In this document: positions 7,031 to 17,611 of the stretch, one piece after another | Position numbering within the stretch: the first letter of the stretch is position 1 | Layout: every line of letters starts with the position of its first letter | Assembly: GCF_014874095.1 (NCBI RefSeq) | Contig: NZ_JADBEB010000001.1 | Span: 2,790,001 to 2,854,000 of the forward strand | DNA from: Plantactinospora soyae | GTDB taxonomy: Bacteria; Actinomycetota; Actinomycetes; Mycobacteriales; Micromonosporaceae | Reading direction: 5' to 3' | DNA length: 64,000 nt | Made by a program: the position numbers and the translations under genes | The notes under the pieces: generated by a model | Databases searched by the model: none | What the model was told of the DNA's origin: nothing | Seen by the model: only the letters and a program-made list of their open reading frames with translations

Positions 7031-8056
7031 CTACCCGGCCAGGTTGGTGAGGACGATGTCGGTCGGAGGCAGGCCGACGGGGACCGCTCCGGCGCCCTGC
7101 AGAATGGCGATGTTGCGGGCGACCCGGGACATGTCGAAGTGTCCGAGCGGCGCGTCGGCGATGCCCTCGATGTATCCGACCAGCCCCTTGAGCTCGGCGA
7201 CCGCCGCCTCGGGCTTCTGACCCTGGGTCTCCTTCTGGGCTGAGTAGATCTTGCCGGCCTCGTCGGGGTTGTCGATCGCGTACTTCAGTCCGCGCAGCAG
7301 GGCGCTGTTGAACCGGCGTACGAGGTCCGGCTTGTTCTTCGCGGTCTCGGCGGTCACACCGATGGCGGAGCCGTGCAGGTCGGTGAGGTAGTCCGTGAAG
7401 GGCAGGACGGTGAGGGGCTGCTTCGCGAGGACCCGGACCGACTCCACGGCCGGTACGAACTGGCTGATCGCGTCGACCTTGCGCTCGGCGAGCAGGGCCG
7501 CGTGCTGGAGCGGACCGGCGTTGACCCACTTGATCTTGCTGGGGTCGAAGTTGGCGAGCTGCGCGTACGTGGCGAACAGGAGGTGGTTGATCCCGCCGGG
7601 GATGTACGAGAGCGTCTTGCCGGCGAGGTCGGCCGGAGTGTTGATGCCACTGCTCTTGAGCGCGACGAAGCAGGCGAGATTCCGCTGGTGCAGGATGGAG
7701 GTCAGCTTGAAGTTCTTGATCCCGTTCGGCTTGGAGTACTCCATCAGAGCGCCGCTGACGTCCAGGGTGGCGAAGGTGGCCTGGCCGCCGACCAGGGTCT
7801 TGAGGTTGTCGGTCGTGCCCTTGCCGGGAAGGACCTGGACGTCGAGGTCCACCTCACCGAACCAGCCCTTCTCCCGCGCGACGAAGATTGGCGCCTCACG
7901 GCCCTGGAAACCCGCCCCCGTCAGAATCGTGACCTTTTCGGTCTGCCGGGAACTGGCCTTGCCGCCGCTGCCGCTGTCGCACGCGGTCATCGCCGCGGCG
8001 GTGGTGGCGGCGGCGCCGACGAGGAGGCTTCGGCGGGTCATTACCGATGTTGGCAT
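7031..8056 (-). CDS. NMT1/SsuA-type substrate-binding lipoprotein
   Basis: Periplasmic-type binding protein, 341 residues, anchored as a lipoprotein. MTRRSLLVGAAATTAAAMTAC contains a twin-arginine-like RRSLL and a lipobox ending TAC. The mature part has the NMT1/THI5/SsuA pattern: PIFVAREKGWFGEV near the start, then DLAGKTLSYIPGG and GVTAETAKNKPDLVRRFNSAL. These proteins bind sulfonates, nitrate, pyrimidine thiamine precursors and similar small molecules; the ligand cannot be deduced. It is first in the operon, with AGGAAA about 5 bases before ATG 8056. The upstream region is shared with a divergent mini-GntR gene. Confidence 0.88.
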   Translation of the reverse strand: MPTSVMTRRSLLVGAAATTAAAMTACDSGSGGKASSRQTEKVTILTGAGFQGREAPIFVAREKGWFGEVDLDVQVLPGKGTTDNLKTLVGGQATFATLDVSGALMEYSKPNGIKNFKLTSILHQRNLACFVALKSSGINTPADLAGKTLSYIPGGINHLLFATYAQLANFDPSKIKWVNAGPLQHAALLAERKVDAISQFVPAVESVRVLAKQPLTVLPFTDYLTDLHGSAIGVTAETAKNKPDLVRRFNSALLRGLKYAIDNPDEAGKIYSAQKETQGQKPEAAVAELKGLVGYIEGIADAPLGHFDMSRVARNIAILQGAGAVPVGLPPTDIVLTNLAG

Positions 8057-8367
8057 CCCGTTTCCTAACTTGGTAAGCCTAGTAATCTAAGTTGCGCCGG
8101 ACGTGGGTCTTCGCAGGCAGAGGAACCTCCCCGCCGCTGCGGTATCGGGCGCCACGATGGATCGCGGATCGTGTCGTCCTCGGCCGCGCGGCGGGGAGGG
8201 AAGCGTCGGCGGGCTCGGCCTTGGTGCCTACGCAAGGAAAGGCCCCCGTGCCTCGCCGGCAAACCTAGATTGCCAAGCAATCCAAGTCAACGTTGCTTGC
8301 CGAGTTTGCTTGTAAAGCCAGGTCAGGCCATGATCAGATATGGGTGCCTACGCAAGGAGCACCTGGT
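8057..8367. promoter_or_regulatory. Divergent control region: ABC operon / mini-GntR
   Basis: This 311-base region has no supported full-length gene. AACTTGGTAAGCCTAG with a later CTAAGTT (about 8067-8094) lies just before the binding-protein gene. A perfect dyad ATTGC-CAA-GCAAT lies at 8269-8281 and extends imperfectly to about 8264-8285. A 16-bp direct repeat GGTGCCTACGCAAGGA occurs at 8223-8238 and 8343-8358. The second copy includes the ribosome site of the GntR gene. The first is followed by a six-codon frame GTG...TAG (8248-8268). The dyads are operator candidates for the GntR protein. Confidence 0.5.
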
Positions 8368-8598
8368 ATGCCTGAACCGGCCGTGCCCGTGTACCGCAGA
8401 ATCATGCGCGAGATCGAAGCCAAGATCGAGAAGGCTGAACTGCGTCCGGGTGACCAACTACCGTCAATAAGTCAGCTGACCGAACAGTACAAGTGTTCTG
8501 CCCCGACGGTGCGGCAGGCACTCGCGCGGTTGCAGGAGCGCGGCGTGCTGCAAGGCCACCAAGGTCGCGGCGTGTACGTCACGCCGGCCCCCGACTAG
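8368..8598 (+). CDS. Mini-GntR DNA-binding protein
   Basis: Encodes 76 residues that form little more than a GntR winged helix-turn-helix: VYRRIMREIEAKIEKAELRPGDQLPSISQLTEQYKC, then SAPTVRQALARLQERGVLQGHQGRGVYV. The effector domain of normal GntR regulators is absent; such single-domain GntR proteins are common in actinomycetes. ATG 8368 has AAGGAG at 8354-8359, 8 bases upstream. It is divergent from the ABC importer operon and is its likely regulator. How it senses a signal is unclear. Confidence 0.87.
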   Translation: MPEPAVPVYRRIMREIEAKIEKAELRPGDQLPSISQLTEQYKCSAPTVRQALARLQERGVLQGHQGRGVYVTPAPD

Positions 8599-8614
8599 AG
8601 ACCATCCGGAATGG

Positions 8615-8650
8615 GCGGCCGGTATATTCAACGCTGTCATAACCGGCCGC
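8615..8650. terminator. Hairpin between converging genes
   Basis: GCGGCCGGT (8615-8623) and ACCGGCCGC (8642-8650) pair perfectly over 9 bp with an 18-base AT-rich loop. It is placed between the ends of the GntR gene (plus) and the esterase gene (minus). The loop is long, so strength is uncertain. Confidence 0.5.
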
Positions 8651-8693
8651 TCCGCTCGATTCTGCCCTAAACCGATCCGTCCGTACGGAATGG

Positions 8694-9521
8694 TCAGTGC
8701 TTTCGTTTCGCCGAGCCGCGCAGCGCCGTCTCCACGATGCCGGCGTAACCGACGTGTCCGGCCCGGTTCGGGTGGTACGACTCGCCGACCGGGTTGGAAG
8801 TGCCGTTGAGCCACTCGACGTCGTCGCAGACGGCGTGGCCTGTGAACGGGCCGCGGGCGTCGACGAAGGTGAACCCGTGCGCGGCGGCCCGGGCCTGGAT
8901 GGTCGTCGCCAGCAGGTCCGCCGCGGCGTTCAGTTCGGTCTGCTCGCCGGGGGAGATCCGGGCGATGACGTTGCACTCCTCGCCGTTGAACAGTCGGGGA
9001 TAGCCGACCACCACCACCCGGGCGTTCGGCGCGAGGGTACGGATCCGGGAGTAGAGCTGGTCCAGCCGCCCCGGCAGGGTGGTACGGATCTGGTTCTCCG
9101 CGCTGTCGATCTGGGACCAGCAGTTCGTCGGCCAGGGCAGTGCGCACTGCACGATCACCGACGACCAGCCGATGTCGTTGCCGCCGGCGTTGACCGTGAC
9201 GTAGTTGGTCGCGGCGTCCAGGCTGCCCAGTTGCCCGTTGAGGACTCCGGCGACGGTTGCTCCGGCGCAGGCCGGGAAGGTGAGGGTGGCGCCGAGCCGG
9301 GCGGCGTCGAGGACCGGGTACGAGTGCCGGGAGCGCTGGCAGGAACCGCTGTCGGGGTAGTACTCCCGGGTTCCGGTGCCGGAGGCGTACGAGTCGCCGA
9401 GTGCGGTGTAGGTGGTGGCGGCGGCCTGGGCGGGCACGGCGCCCACCCCGATCGTGACCGCGGTGAACAGGGGTACGGCGATGGCGGCCAGCAGTGGGAC
9501 CGGACGACGACGCAGCGACAT
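8694..9521 (-). CDS. Secreted SGNH/GDSL esterase-lipase
   Basis: Extracellular lipid or ester hydrolase of 275 residues. A Sec signal peptide (LRRRPVPLLAAIAVPLFTA, cleavage probably after VPAQA at about residue 33) precedes the SGNH blocks: TALGDSYASGTG (Ser44 nucleophile), the glycine block AGATVAG, NAGGNDIGW (block III with Asn) and SYHPNRAGH near the end (block V His). The blocks resemble Streptomyces secreted lipases of this class. Six or more Cys residues suggest disulfides. It stands alone on the minus strand. Confidence 0.9.
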   Translation of the reverse strand: MSLRRRPVPLLAAIAVPLFTAVTIGVGAVPAQAAATTYTALGDSYASGTGTREYYPDSGSCQRSRHSYPVLDAARLGATLTFPACAGATVAGVLNGQLGSLDAATNYVTVNAGGNDIGWSSVIVQCALPWPTNCWSQIDSAENQIRTTLPGRLDQLYSRIRTLAPNARVVVVGYPRLFNGEECNVIARISPGEQTELNAAADLLATTIQARAAAHGFTFVDARGPFTGHAVCDDVEWLNGTSNPVGESYHPNRAGHVGYAGIVETALRGSAKRKH

Positions 9522-9612
9522 GGCTGCCTCCTGACATCGGTGAGAGTAGATGTCAGGTTGGCAGATACCTGCGACTCGCGGAAGGGGTCGTGTAGGTTTC
9601 TTTCTTCAGTCG

Positions 9613-11169
9613 TCAGCGTGCCGTGATCGCGTGGAACGCCCCGGCCCGGGTACCGACGTAGATCCGGCCACGCCAGACCGCCGGGGTGGACTCGATGCAG
9701 CCACCGAGCTTGAGCTTCCACAGTGGCTTCGGCGCGGCGGCGGTGTCGGCGATGTCGTACGCGTGCAGGAAACCGTTGCAGTCCCCGATCACCAGTACGT
9801 CGTCGACGACCACCGGGGACTGCCAGGTCGGACCGGGCAGTCTGAACCGCCACCGTACGGCGCCGCTGGTGCGGTCGACGCCGAGCACCTCACCGCCCTG
9901 GGTGTCGAAGATCGCCAGGTCGCGGTGCAGGGCCGGCGAGCCCCAGATCCCCGCGGGCCGACGGGCGCGGTCGTCGACGTGCCAGACGGCCGGGTTGGCG
10001 CCCCGCTTCGGATCCAGCTTCATCATCTGCCCGAACTGCTTCGAGCGGGCGGTACCCCGCTCGTACTCGGAGCCGACGTAGAGCGCGCCGGCCTCGTCGA
10101 CCGCGATCGAGGCGTCCGTGTCGTCACCGGTCCAGAACCGGAACACCCGCTCGGGCTTGCGCCCCTGCTTCAGGCCGCTGATGTCCCAGCCCTGCACCAG
10201 CCCGCCGGAGTTGGCGAAGTAGACCACGTTGCCGTGGATCGCGACCGAGTTCTCGATGGAGACCATCCGGTCGTCGACGTCCCGGAGCAGTCGGCTGTCC
10301 CAGCCGGGGGCGTTGAACACCAGCTTCGGCCGTACCGTGACCTTGCCGTCGGCGCCGTACCGCCGGTTGAGCTTGACGATGTGGAACTGGCTGTTCTCGC
10401 CGCCGAGGAAGAGGTAATCGTCGAGGATCAGGCCGGCACCGTCCCAGTCGTCGTTCCACATCGTCGGCGAGACCGCCTTCGCCGACAGCCGCCACAGCTC
10501 GGTCGGCCTGCCCCGGTCGATGGCGAGGATCCGGTAGAAGTTGTCCCGCGATCCGGAGTAGACCAGCGGGAACCCGTCCGGGTCGACGGTGACCGAACCC
10601 TTGATGATGTCTCCGGTCGGAAAGTCCGGCAGGATCCGTTCCCCGCTATCGGCGTCCAGGAAATGGATCTTGTGGTCGTACGCGCCGAAGACCACCCAGG
10701 TCCGTCCGCCCCGCTCGAACACCGCCGGCTGGCCGGTCCAACCCGTACCGCACCAGACCCGGGTGCCCTTCTCGTCGGTCGACTTCCCGCAGAGTCCACC
10801 GCTGCGCGGGAACTGCCAGTCCTTGACCGGTGTCTTCCGGGGCATCGGCCCCGAGCCGTAGTACGTCCGGGTCGGGTTGCCCCGGAAGGTGAGCAGTCCC
10901 GGCACCTTGTCGCCGTACGGCCGCCCGACCCCCGCCGGGTCCGACCATCCGGTGAAGCGGGTCGGGACCGGGCTGGCCGGGGCGTTCGGGGTGGAACTCT
11001 GACCGCCTGACCGCTGCGGCCCAGGGTTGTCCGTCGACGGTCCTCCGGAGTCACAGGAGGTGCCCCCGAGCACGACGACCAGCGCGAATACCCCGAGCCG
11101 GGCACCTGCGGTGCCGAGCCGGCCGTGCCGAGGTGTGGTCACCGGCACAGTGTGCCCACGGGTCATCAT
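9613..11169 (-). CDS. PQQ-like beta-propeller lipoprotein
   Basis: Cell-surface lipoprotein of about 518 residues. The signal segment LGVFALVVVLGGTSC ends in a lipobox Cys, followed by a Gly/Ser/Pro-rich tether. The rest consists of PQQ/outer-membrane-BamB-like blades, e.g. IHFLDADSGERI, WVVFGAYDHKI, LAIDRGRPTELWRL and GVDRTSGAVRWRF. No PQQ cofactor residues can be assigned; propellers of this type often serve as binding scaffolds. ATG 11169 and 11166 and GTG 11148 are all possible starts, and none has a clear ribosome site. Confidence 0.82.
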   Translation of the reverse strand: MMTRGHTVPVTTPRHGRLGTAGARLGVFALVVVLGGTSCDSGGPSTDNPGPQRSGGQSSTPNAPASPVPTRFTGWSDPAGVGRPYGDKVPGLLTFRGNPTRTYYGSGPMPRKTPVKDWQFPRSGGLCGKSTDEKGTRVWCGTGWTGQPAVFERGGRTWVVFGAYDHKIHFLDADSGERILPDFPTGDIIKGSVTVDPDGFPLVYSGSRDNFYRILAIDRGRPTELWRLSAKAVSPTMWNDDWDGAGLILDDYLFLGGENSQFHIVKLNRRYGADGKVTVRPKLVFNAPGWDSRLLRDVDDRMVSIENSVAIHGNVVYFANSGGLVQGWDISGLKQGRKPERVFRFWTGDDTDASIAVDEAGALYVGSEYERGTARSKQFGQMMKLDPKRGANPAVWHVDDRARRPAGIWGSPALHRDLAIFDTQGGEVLGVDRTSGAVRWRFRLPGPTWQSPVVVDDVLVIGDCNGFLHAYDIADTAAAPKPLWKLKLGGCIESTPAVWRGRIYVGTRAGAFHAITAR

Positions 11170-11207
11170 GACCGACAGGCGACTCGCCCGGTCAATTCAA
11201 TGTCAAC

Positions 11208-13031
11208 TCAGCCGGCCGTCCTTCGCGGCTTCCGCAGGCGCGCACGCTCCAGCGACGCCCGGAGCGCCGGCGTGCTCCCGCCGGTCCCGACCTCGGCGGC
11301 GAGCAACTCCTGGAGCGCCGTCCCGGGCACGGTCACCGGCCCCAGGTCGGCGACGAACTCGGCCCGCCAGTCAGGGCTCAGCCGCTGGGTGAGGAGATGC
11401 CGCGCGACGGCCGGCAACGGCCAGCAGAGCAGTCCGACGATCCCCTCCACCGCACCGGCCCGGCGCCCCCACGCCGCCCGCTCCGCCGGATCGAGCCGGT
11501 CCTCGACCCGGGGGTCCTGGTCCCAGTGCCGGGCGGCCTGGGCCTCGGCCAGTATCTCGTGCATGCGCAGGCCGCACGGCGAGTCCTCGTCGATCCGCCA
11601 GCGCTCCCCGGTGGCCATCCGGTCGAGCGCCTCCGCCAGCTCCGGGTACCCGTCCAGCCCGGTCTCGGTGGCGAGCCGGCGGGCCTGGGCGACCAGGGCG
11701 GACCGCAGCCGCGGCTCCGGCGCGTGGGCGAGCAGGACCCTGATCCCCGGTTCGGACCGGGCCGCCCAGTCACCGGGCGGCGGCGACTCCGGCAGCAGTG
11801 GCCGGTACTGCGCGGCGGGCAGCGCCCCGGCCAGCATCCGGCCGTCCAGCACGATCCCCCACTCGGCGCGGAGGACGTCGAGCAGGGCCGGGACATCCAG
11901 GTCCGGGTTCCGGTCGTGGTCGGGCGGGGCCAGCCCGGCGGCGCGCAGCATCGGAAGGAACCGGTCGGGTTCGGTACCGGTCGGCGACTCGGGACGGTGG
12001 TTGTCGTACCCGAAGACCACCGTTCCGTCGGCGACCACGGTGAGTCGCAGGTGGCCGGCGGCATAGTGGAGCGCCGCCGCCCAGGTGCCGGCGGAGAGCC
12101 GGCGCAGCCGCTCCGGTCGCCCGCCCTCGGAGTGGAACTCCTCGACGGCGAACGCCCAGTCGCCGGCGTACCCCACCCGCAGGGCCGGCCGATACCCCTC
12201 GGTCCAGGTGCGTTCCAGCTCAAGGAGCTGCCGCCGGGTCCGGGACACGGACCGGGCCGGATCGACGCCGAATCGGCGGAACAGCTCGGCCTGGGTGATC
12301 CGGTGTACGAAGGTGAGGGTGACGTTGTCGTACCCGCTGATCCAGCCGACCTCCGGATCCGGTGCCGGCTCCGGAACCCCGACGACGGGTGCCGGGAGCG
12401 GCCCGGACTCCGCCGCGGCCAGGCCCAGCGGCGACCGCGGCGCGGGATGCTGCCGTCGGACCGCCTCCCAGTACAACCGGCCCTCGAAGCCCGCCGGCAA
12501 CCGCCCCTCGAACGGCTGGCCGAGCCGGAACGTCTCCGCCAGCGTCTCCCACAGGTCACCGAGGCGGAGCCCGGCGCGCGGCAGCTGGGTCTCGCCGTAG
12601 TGGGAACGGTGTTTTCCGATCGTCCCGTACGCCTCGCCCGGTTGACAGTTCAGCACGTACAGGTCGCCGATCGGGTCCCTCATGATCGGCGCCCACCGGC
12701 TGCCCGGCGCCGGGTTGTCGGAGAACGGGCGCCGGGGTCCCGCCTCGCGCACGGCCGACACCGCCTGCTGCCAGCCGCCGACGATCTCCGCGACCGACAA
12801 CGGGCGCTGCCCCCGGGGAAGCCGGAACCCGCCCGGCCGGTCGTCGCAGCCGTCGTGCCGGGCGAGCGAGCCGAGCAGTTCGTCGGGGAAGGTCACCCCG
12901 ATCGCGTGCTGGGCGGCGTCGACGGCCGCCGGGTCGGCGGGCGGCCGCAGCGAGGCGTACGCCTCGACGGCGTACGCGGCCAGCCACTCCTCGATCCGGG
13001 CCCAGCTCTCGGCCAGCCGCTCGCCGCTCAT
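11208..13031 (-). CDS. SUKH (SMI1/KNR4) protein with DUF6461-like region
   Basis: Cytoplasmic protein of 607 residues. Residues 1-190 match the SMI1/KNR4 (SUKH) pattern: a WARIEEWL helix, GVTFPDELLGSLARHDGCDD, and later WAPIMRDPIGDLYVLNCQP. A middle region (about 235-400) with GWISGYDNVTLTFV, RVGYAGDWAFAVEEF and VVADGTVVFGYDNHRPES looks like DUF6461, judged from memory. The C-terminal third is helical and unassigned. SUKH domains are known as immunity proteins against polymorphic toxins, but no toxin gene is adjacent. ATG 13031 is chosen over the longer frame because the extension looks non-coding. Confidence 0.75.
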   Translation of the reverse strand: MSGERLAESWARIEEWLAAYAVEAYASLRPPADPAAVDAAQHAIGVTFPDELLGSLARHDGCDDRPGGFRLPRGQRPLSVAEIVGGWQQAVSAVREAGPRRPFSDNPAPGSRWAPIMRDPIGDLYVLNCQPGEAYGTIGKHRSHYGETQLPRAGLRLGDLWETLAETFRLGQPFEGRLPAGFEGRLYWEAVRRQHPAPRSPLGLAAAESGPLPAPVVGVPEPAPDPEVGWISGYDNVTLTFVHRITQAELFRRFGVDPARSVSRTRRQLLELERTWTEGYRPALRVGYAGDWAFAVEEFHSEGGRPERLRRLSAGTWAAALHYAAGHLRLTVVADGTVVFGYDNHRPESPTGTEPDRFLPMLRAAGLAPPDHDRNPDLDVPALLDVLRAEWGIVLDGRMLAGALPAAQYRPLLPESPPPGDWAARSEPGIRVLLAHAPEPRLRSALVAQARRLATETGLDGYPELAEALDRMATGERWRIDEDSPCGLRMHEILAEAQAARHWDQDPRVEDRLDPAERAAWGRRAGAVEGIVGLLCWPLPAVARHLLTQRLSPDWRAEFVADLGPVTVPGTALQELLAAEVGTGGSTPALRASLERARLRKPRRTAG

Positions 13032-13181
13032 GGTCTGTCGCCCCGCCCCCGCCGAACGCGCCCATCGACCGTACCCGCTGCCGGTCGTGCCGCCGGCAGC
13101 GTACCGACCCGGCGCGATCCGTCCCGGAGTCCGCACGACCACCGGTGGAGCCCGGCGAGCGGGTCGGCGAGGTCAGCGAGG

Positions 13182-15023
<1,842 letters not shown>

Positions 15024-15356
15024 GTCTCTCTCCTCCGGTTCGCGAGGGGGAAGTCCCGCGGGTACGTGGTGTGGGGAGGCCCCGGGAAACGCGGGGAGAG
15101 GACACCGGCACCGATGGTGGCGGCGCACCGCCCGTTCTACGGCGTCAAACGGGTAACTGGATCAGCGGTGACGGCAACGAATTTGTAACCATGCCGACGA
15201 TCGCCGGCCGGACCGAACCAAATGTGAGCCGAAAGGACGCCCTCGCGCTGTTTCGCGGGTCCCGGTGTCGACGGCCACGCGGGTGGCTGATGCCCGTCCG
15301 GGCACTGTGTCCGATCTGCCCGTTCTGGTAGGCGGTGCGTCGGTCGGAAATCTGAC

Positions 15357-15456
15357 TTAACATCACCCGTTGTGCCGCTGATCGCGGGTGGTTAAGCTCC
15401 TTGGTGCGCGCCCCAATCGCCCGCTTCCCCCGTGGCAGGCGATCGGGGCGCGCACC
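15357..15456 (+). ncRNA. Two strong hairpins in treS-pmt gap; RNA candidate
   Basis: The 791-base gap 15024-15814 has no convincing gene. It holds a hairpin TTAAC(AT)CACCCG...CGGGTGGTTAA (15357-15395) followed 7 bases later by a 19-bp stem with one mismatch, 15403-15421 against 15438-15456, then TTTGTC. Read on the plus strand this is a terminator-like end, yet no plus-strand protein gene precedes it. It could end a small RNA or an antisense transcript, or serve pmt transcripts from the other strand. No promoter could be fixed. Confidence 0.4.
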
Positions 15457-15685
15457 TTTGTCTGAACCCCTCGGCGCCGCCCGTCCGCCCCGCCGACCTC
15501 CGCCGCCGTCCTCGCCCCGACCGGGGCTGAGCAGCAGGCGAGCAGTCCGGCGACAGCACGGCGATTTCGCGTCGACGGCACGGCAACGCCGCAAATCGCA
15601 GTACGGCAACGCCCCGACCGCAGCAGGGCCCCCGCTCGCCCGTCCACCGTGGAACCGGCAACCGCCCGCCCACCCGTCGCGCGCA

Positions 15686-15767
15686 GCGCCCACCGGATGG
15701 CTGCACGCGGCGCCGACGGGATCGCCACACGTGGCGCTGCCGGGATGGCCGCGTGTGGCGCCGACGG
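15686..15767. repeat. 24-bp imperfect tandem repeat
   Basis: Three full units start at 15686, 15710 and 15734, with a partial fourth at 15758. The pattern is GCGCCgaCgGGATgGCcgCacGtG with several changes per unit. Because 24 is a multiple of three, all frames are open and show 8-residue repeats, but no supported gene covers the region. It is part of the non-coding stretch upstream of treS and downstream of pmt. Confidence 0.7.
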
Positions 15768-15814
15768 CAGCGAAGATCATCGCCGGTCGGCGGTGTGGGG
15801 GGTGCAGCCGTGGA

Positions 15815-17548
15815 TCAGATCCAGCGGTTGCCGAGCCACATTCTCGTCGACCAGTCCGCGTACGGCAGGAGCTGTCCGACGAAGATCGGATGGAAGTAGG
15901 CGAAGCAGATCGCGACCAGAAGCACGTACGTGCCCGCCACGATCGCGCCGATCATCCGGCGGTCGCTCGCCCGCCCGGCCGAGCCGTCGGCGTCGGCCGG
16001 TTCGACGGGCGGATCGCCGCTCCCACCTCGCGCGCTCGCTGGCGTCGGCGCCCGGGCCGGCCCGGTGATCGCCCCCAGCACGTAGGTGACCGCGAGGATC
16101 ATGAACGGCACGACGGGCGCGACGTAGAAGAAGAACATCGTCCGGCCGTCCAGCGCGAACCAGAACCAGGGCAGCAGCCCGACCGCCACCGGCAGGAGGA
16201 TCGCCAGGGCCCGCCAGTCCCGGCGGGCGATGCCCAGCCAGCCGAGCACGGCGAGGGCCGGCAGGAAGGACCACCACAGGATCGGGGTACCGAGCAGCAG
16301 GATCTCCGAGGCACAGCTGGGCGCCCCACAGGAGCCCTGGTCCGACCAGTGGAACGCGACCGGCCGGCCGAGCAGCAGCCACTGCCACGGCCAGGACTGG
16401 TAGACGTGCTTGTCGTCGAGCTGGGCGTGGAACTTCAGCGCCTCGGCGTGGTAGTGCCACAGGTTCTGCAAACTGCCGATGATCGGCATGCTGGACTGGC
16501 CGGTCTCGGCCCGCCAGTTCCGGAAGTACCCGTTGTCGCTGAGGAACCAGCCCGACCAGGTGGCCAGGTAGGTGACCAGGATCAGCACCCCGGCGACCAG
16601 CAGCCAGCCGATCTCGTCGAGGAACGTGTCCCGCCACGGCCGGCGTACTCCGACCGACTTGCGGGCACCGACCTCCCAGAGCACGACCAGCAGCGCGAAC
16701 GCCGGAATGAAGTAGAGCGCGCTCCACTTCACGCCGAAGGCGCAGCCGAGCATCACCGCCGCGAGCAGGCGCCACCAGGGCACCCCGTCGGAGAGCCGGA
16801 ACTGTGGCCGGTGCCGGCGTCCCGTACGGCTCGGGTCGAGGCCGTTCTCGACGGCCCGCAGCCAGCGCGCGCGCCGGACGTCCCGGTCCACCACGAGGGC
16901 GCCGAACGCGGCGAGCACGAAGAACATCAGGAAGATGTCGAGCAACGCCGTGCGGGACAGCACCAGATGGAAGCCGTCCAGCGCCATCAGCAGGCCGGCG
17001 GCGCAGCCGAGCACGGTCGAGTGGAACATCCGGCGGGCGATCCGGACGAGCAGCAGCACCGAGAGGGTGCCGATGATCGCGGCCGAGAACCGCCAGCCCA
17101 GTTCGTTGTAGCCCCAGATCTGCTCGCCGACCGCGATCATCCACTTGCCGAGCGGCGGGTGCACCACGTACGCGGCGGTGTTGTTCTTCTCGTCCCACTC
17201 GATGCCGCGAAGCAGCAGATTGTGCGCGTCGGTGGCGTAGTAGAGCTCGTCGAAGATCTTGCCCTTCGGATTGCTCAGTCCGACCAGGCGCAGAATGCCG
17301 GCGATCAGTACGACCACCGCCGTGGCCAGCCAGGACCATCCGTCGAGCCGGGCGTCGAACGGCGCCAACCGGCGTCTGATGATCGCCGGAATTCCGCCGG
17401 TGCGCCGGTCGGGACGGTCGGTCGCGGGCGGCCCGGTGGAGGTGTGCGAGGTCACCTCGACGACGGGCCCTGCCGGCGGGCCGGCGATCGTCGGGCCCTC
17501 GGTCTGCGCTGTCGACGCCAGAGTCACCCCGTGATCGTAGGCTGCCAT
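15815..17548 (-). CDS. pmt: Dolichyl-phosphate-mannose protein mannosyltransferase
   Basis: Membrane O-mannosyltransferase (GT39) that moves mannose from polyprenyl-phosphate mannose to secreted proteins. The 577-residue protein has about ten membrane helices. After SNPKGKIFDELYYATDAHNLL comes the acidic WDEKNN loop typical of PMT, then AAYVVHPPLGKWMIAVGEQIWG. The C-terminal PMT_C domain is present (SWPWQWLLLGRPVAFHW). ATG 17548 is chosen; the upstream frame runs into the divergent rsmI. The pmt-rsmI divergence is a conserved actinobacterial arrangement. Confidence 0.93.
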   Translation of the reverse strand: MAAYDHGVTLASTAQTEGPTIAGPPAGPVVEVTSHTSTGPPATDRPDRRTGGIPAIIRRRLAPFDARLDGWSWLATAVVVLIAGILRLVGLSNPKGKIFDELYYATDAHNLLLRGIEWDEKNNTAAYVVHPPLGKWMIAVGEQIWGYNELGWRFSAAIIGTLSVLLLVRIARRMFHSTVLGCAAGLLMALDGFHLVLSRTALLDIFLMFFVLAAFGALVVDRDVRRARWLRAVENGLDPSRTGRRHRPQFRLSDGVPWWRLLAAVMLGCAFGVKWSALYFIPAFALLVVLWEVGARKSVGVRRPWRDTFLDEIGWLLVAGVLILVTYLATWSGWFLSDNGYFRNWRAETGQSSMPIIGSLQNLWHYHAEALKFHAQLDDKHVYQSWPWQWLLLGRPVAFHWSDQGSCGAPSCASEILLLGTPILWWSFLPALAVLGWLGIARRDWRALAILLPVAVGLLPWFWFALDGRTMFFFYVAPVVPFMILAVTYVLGAITGPARAPTPASARGGSGDPPVEPADADGSAGRASDRRMIGAIVAGTYVLLVAICFAYFHPIFVGQLLPYADWSTRMWLGNRWI

Positions 17549-17611
17549 GGTGTGAAACGGGGCACGACGCTCGCTATGCGCGATGACATGTATCGATGAA
17601 GGAGTCAGTTC

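Noticed and set aside
15403-15456. 6C RNA (actinobacterial small RNA with two C-rich loops)
   Set aside because: Only one loop has a C-run (five C), and the first hairpin loop is not C-rich, so the diagnostic pattern is not met.
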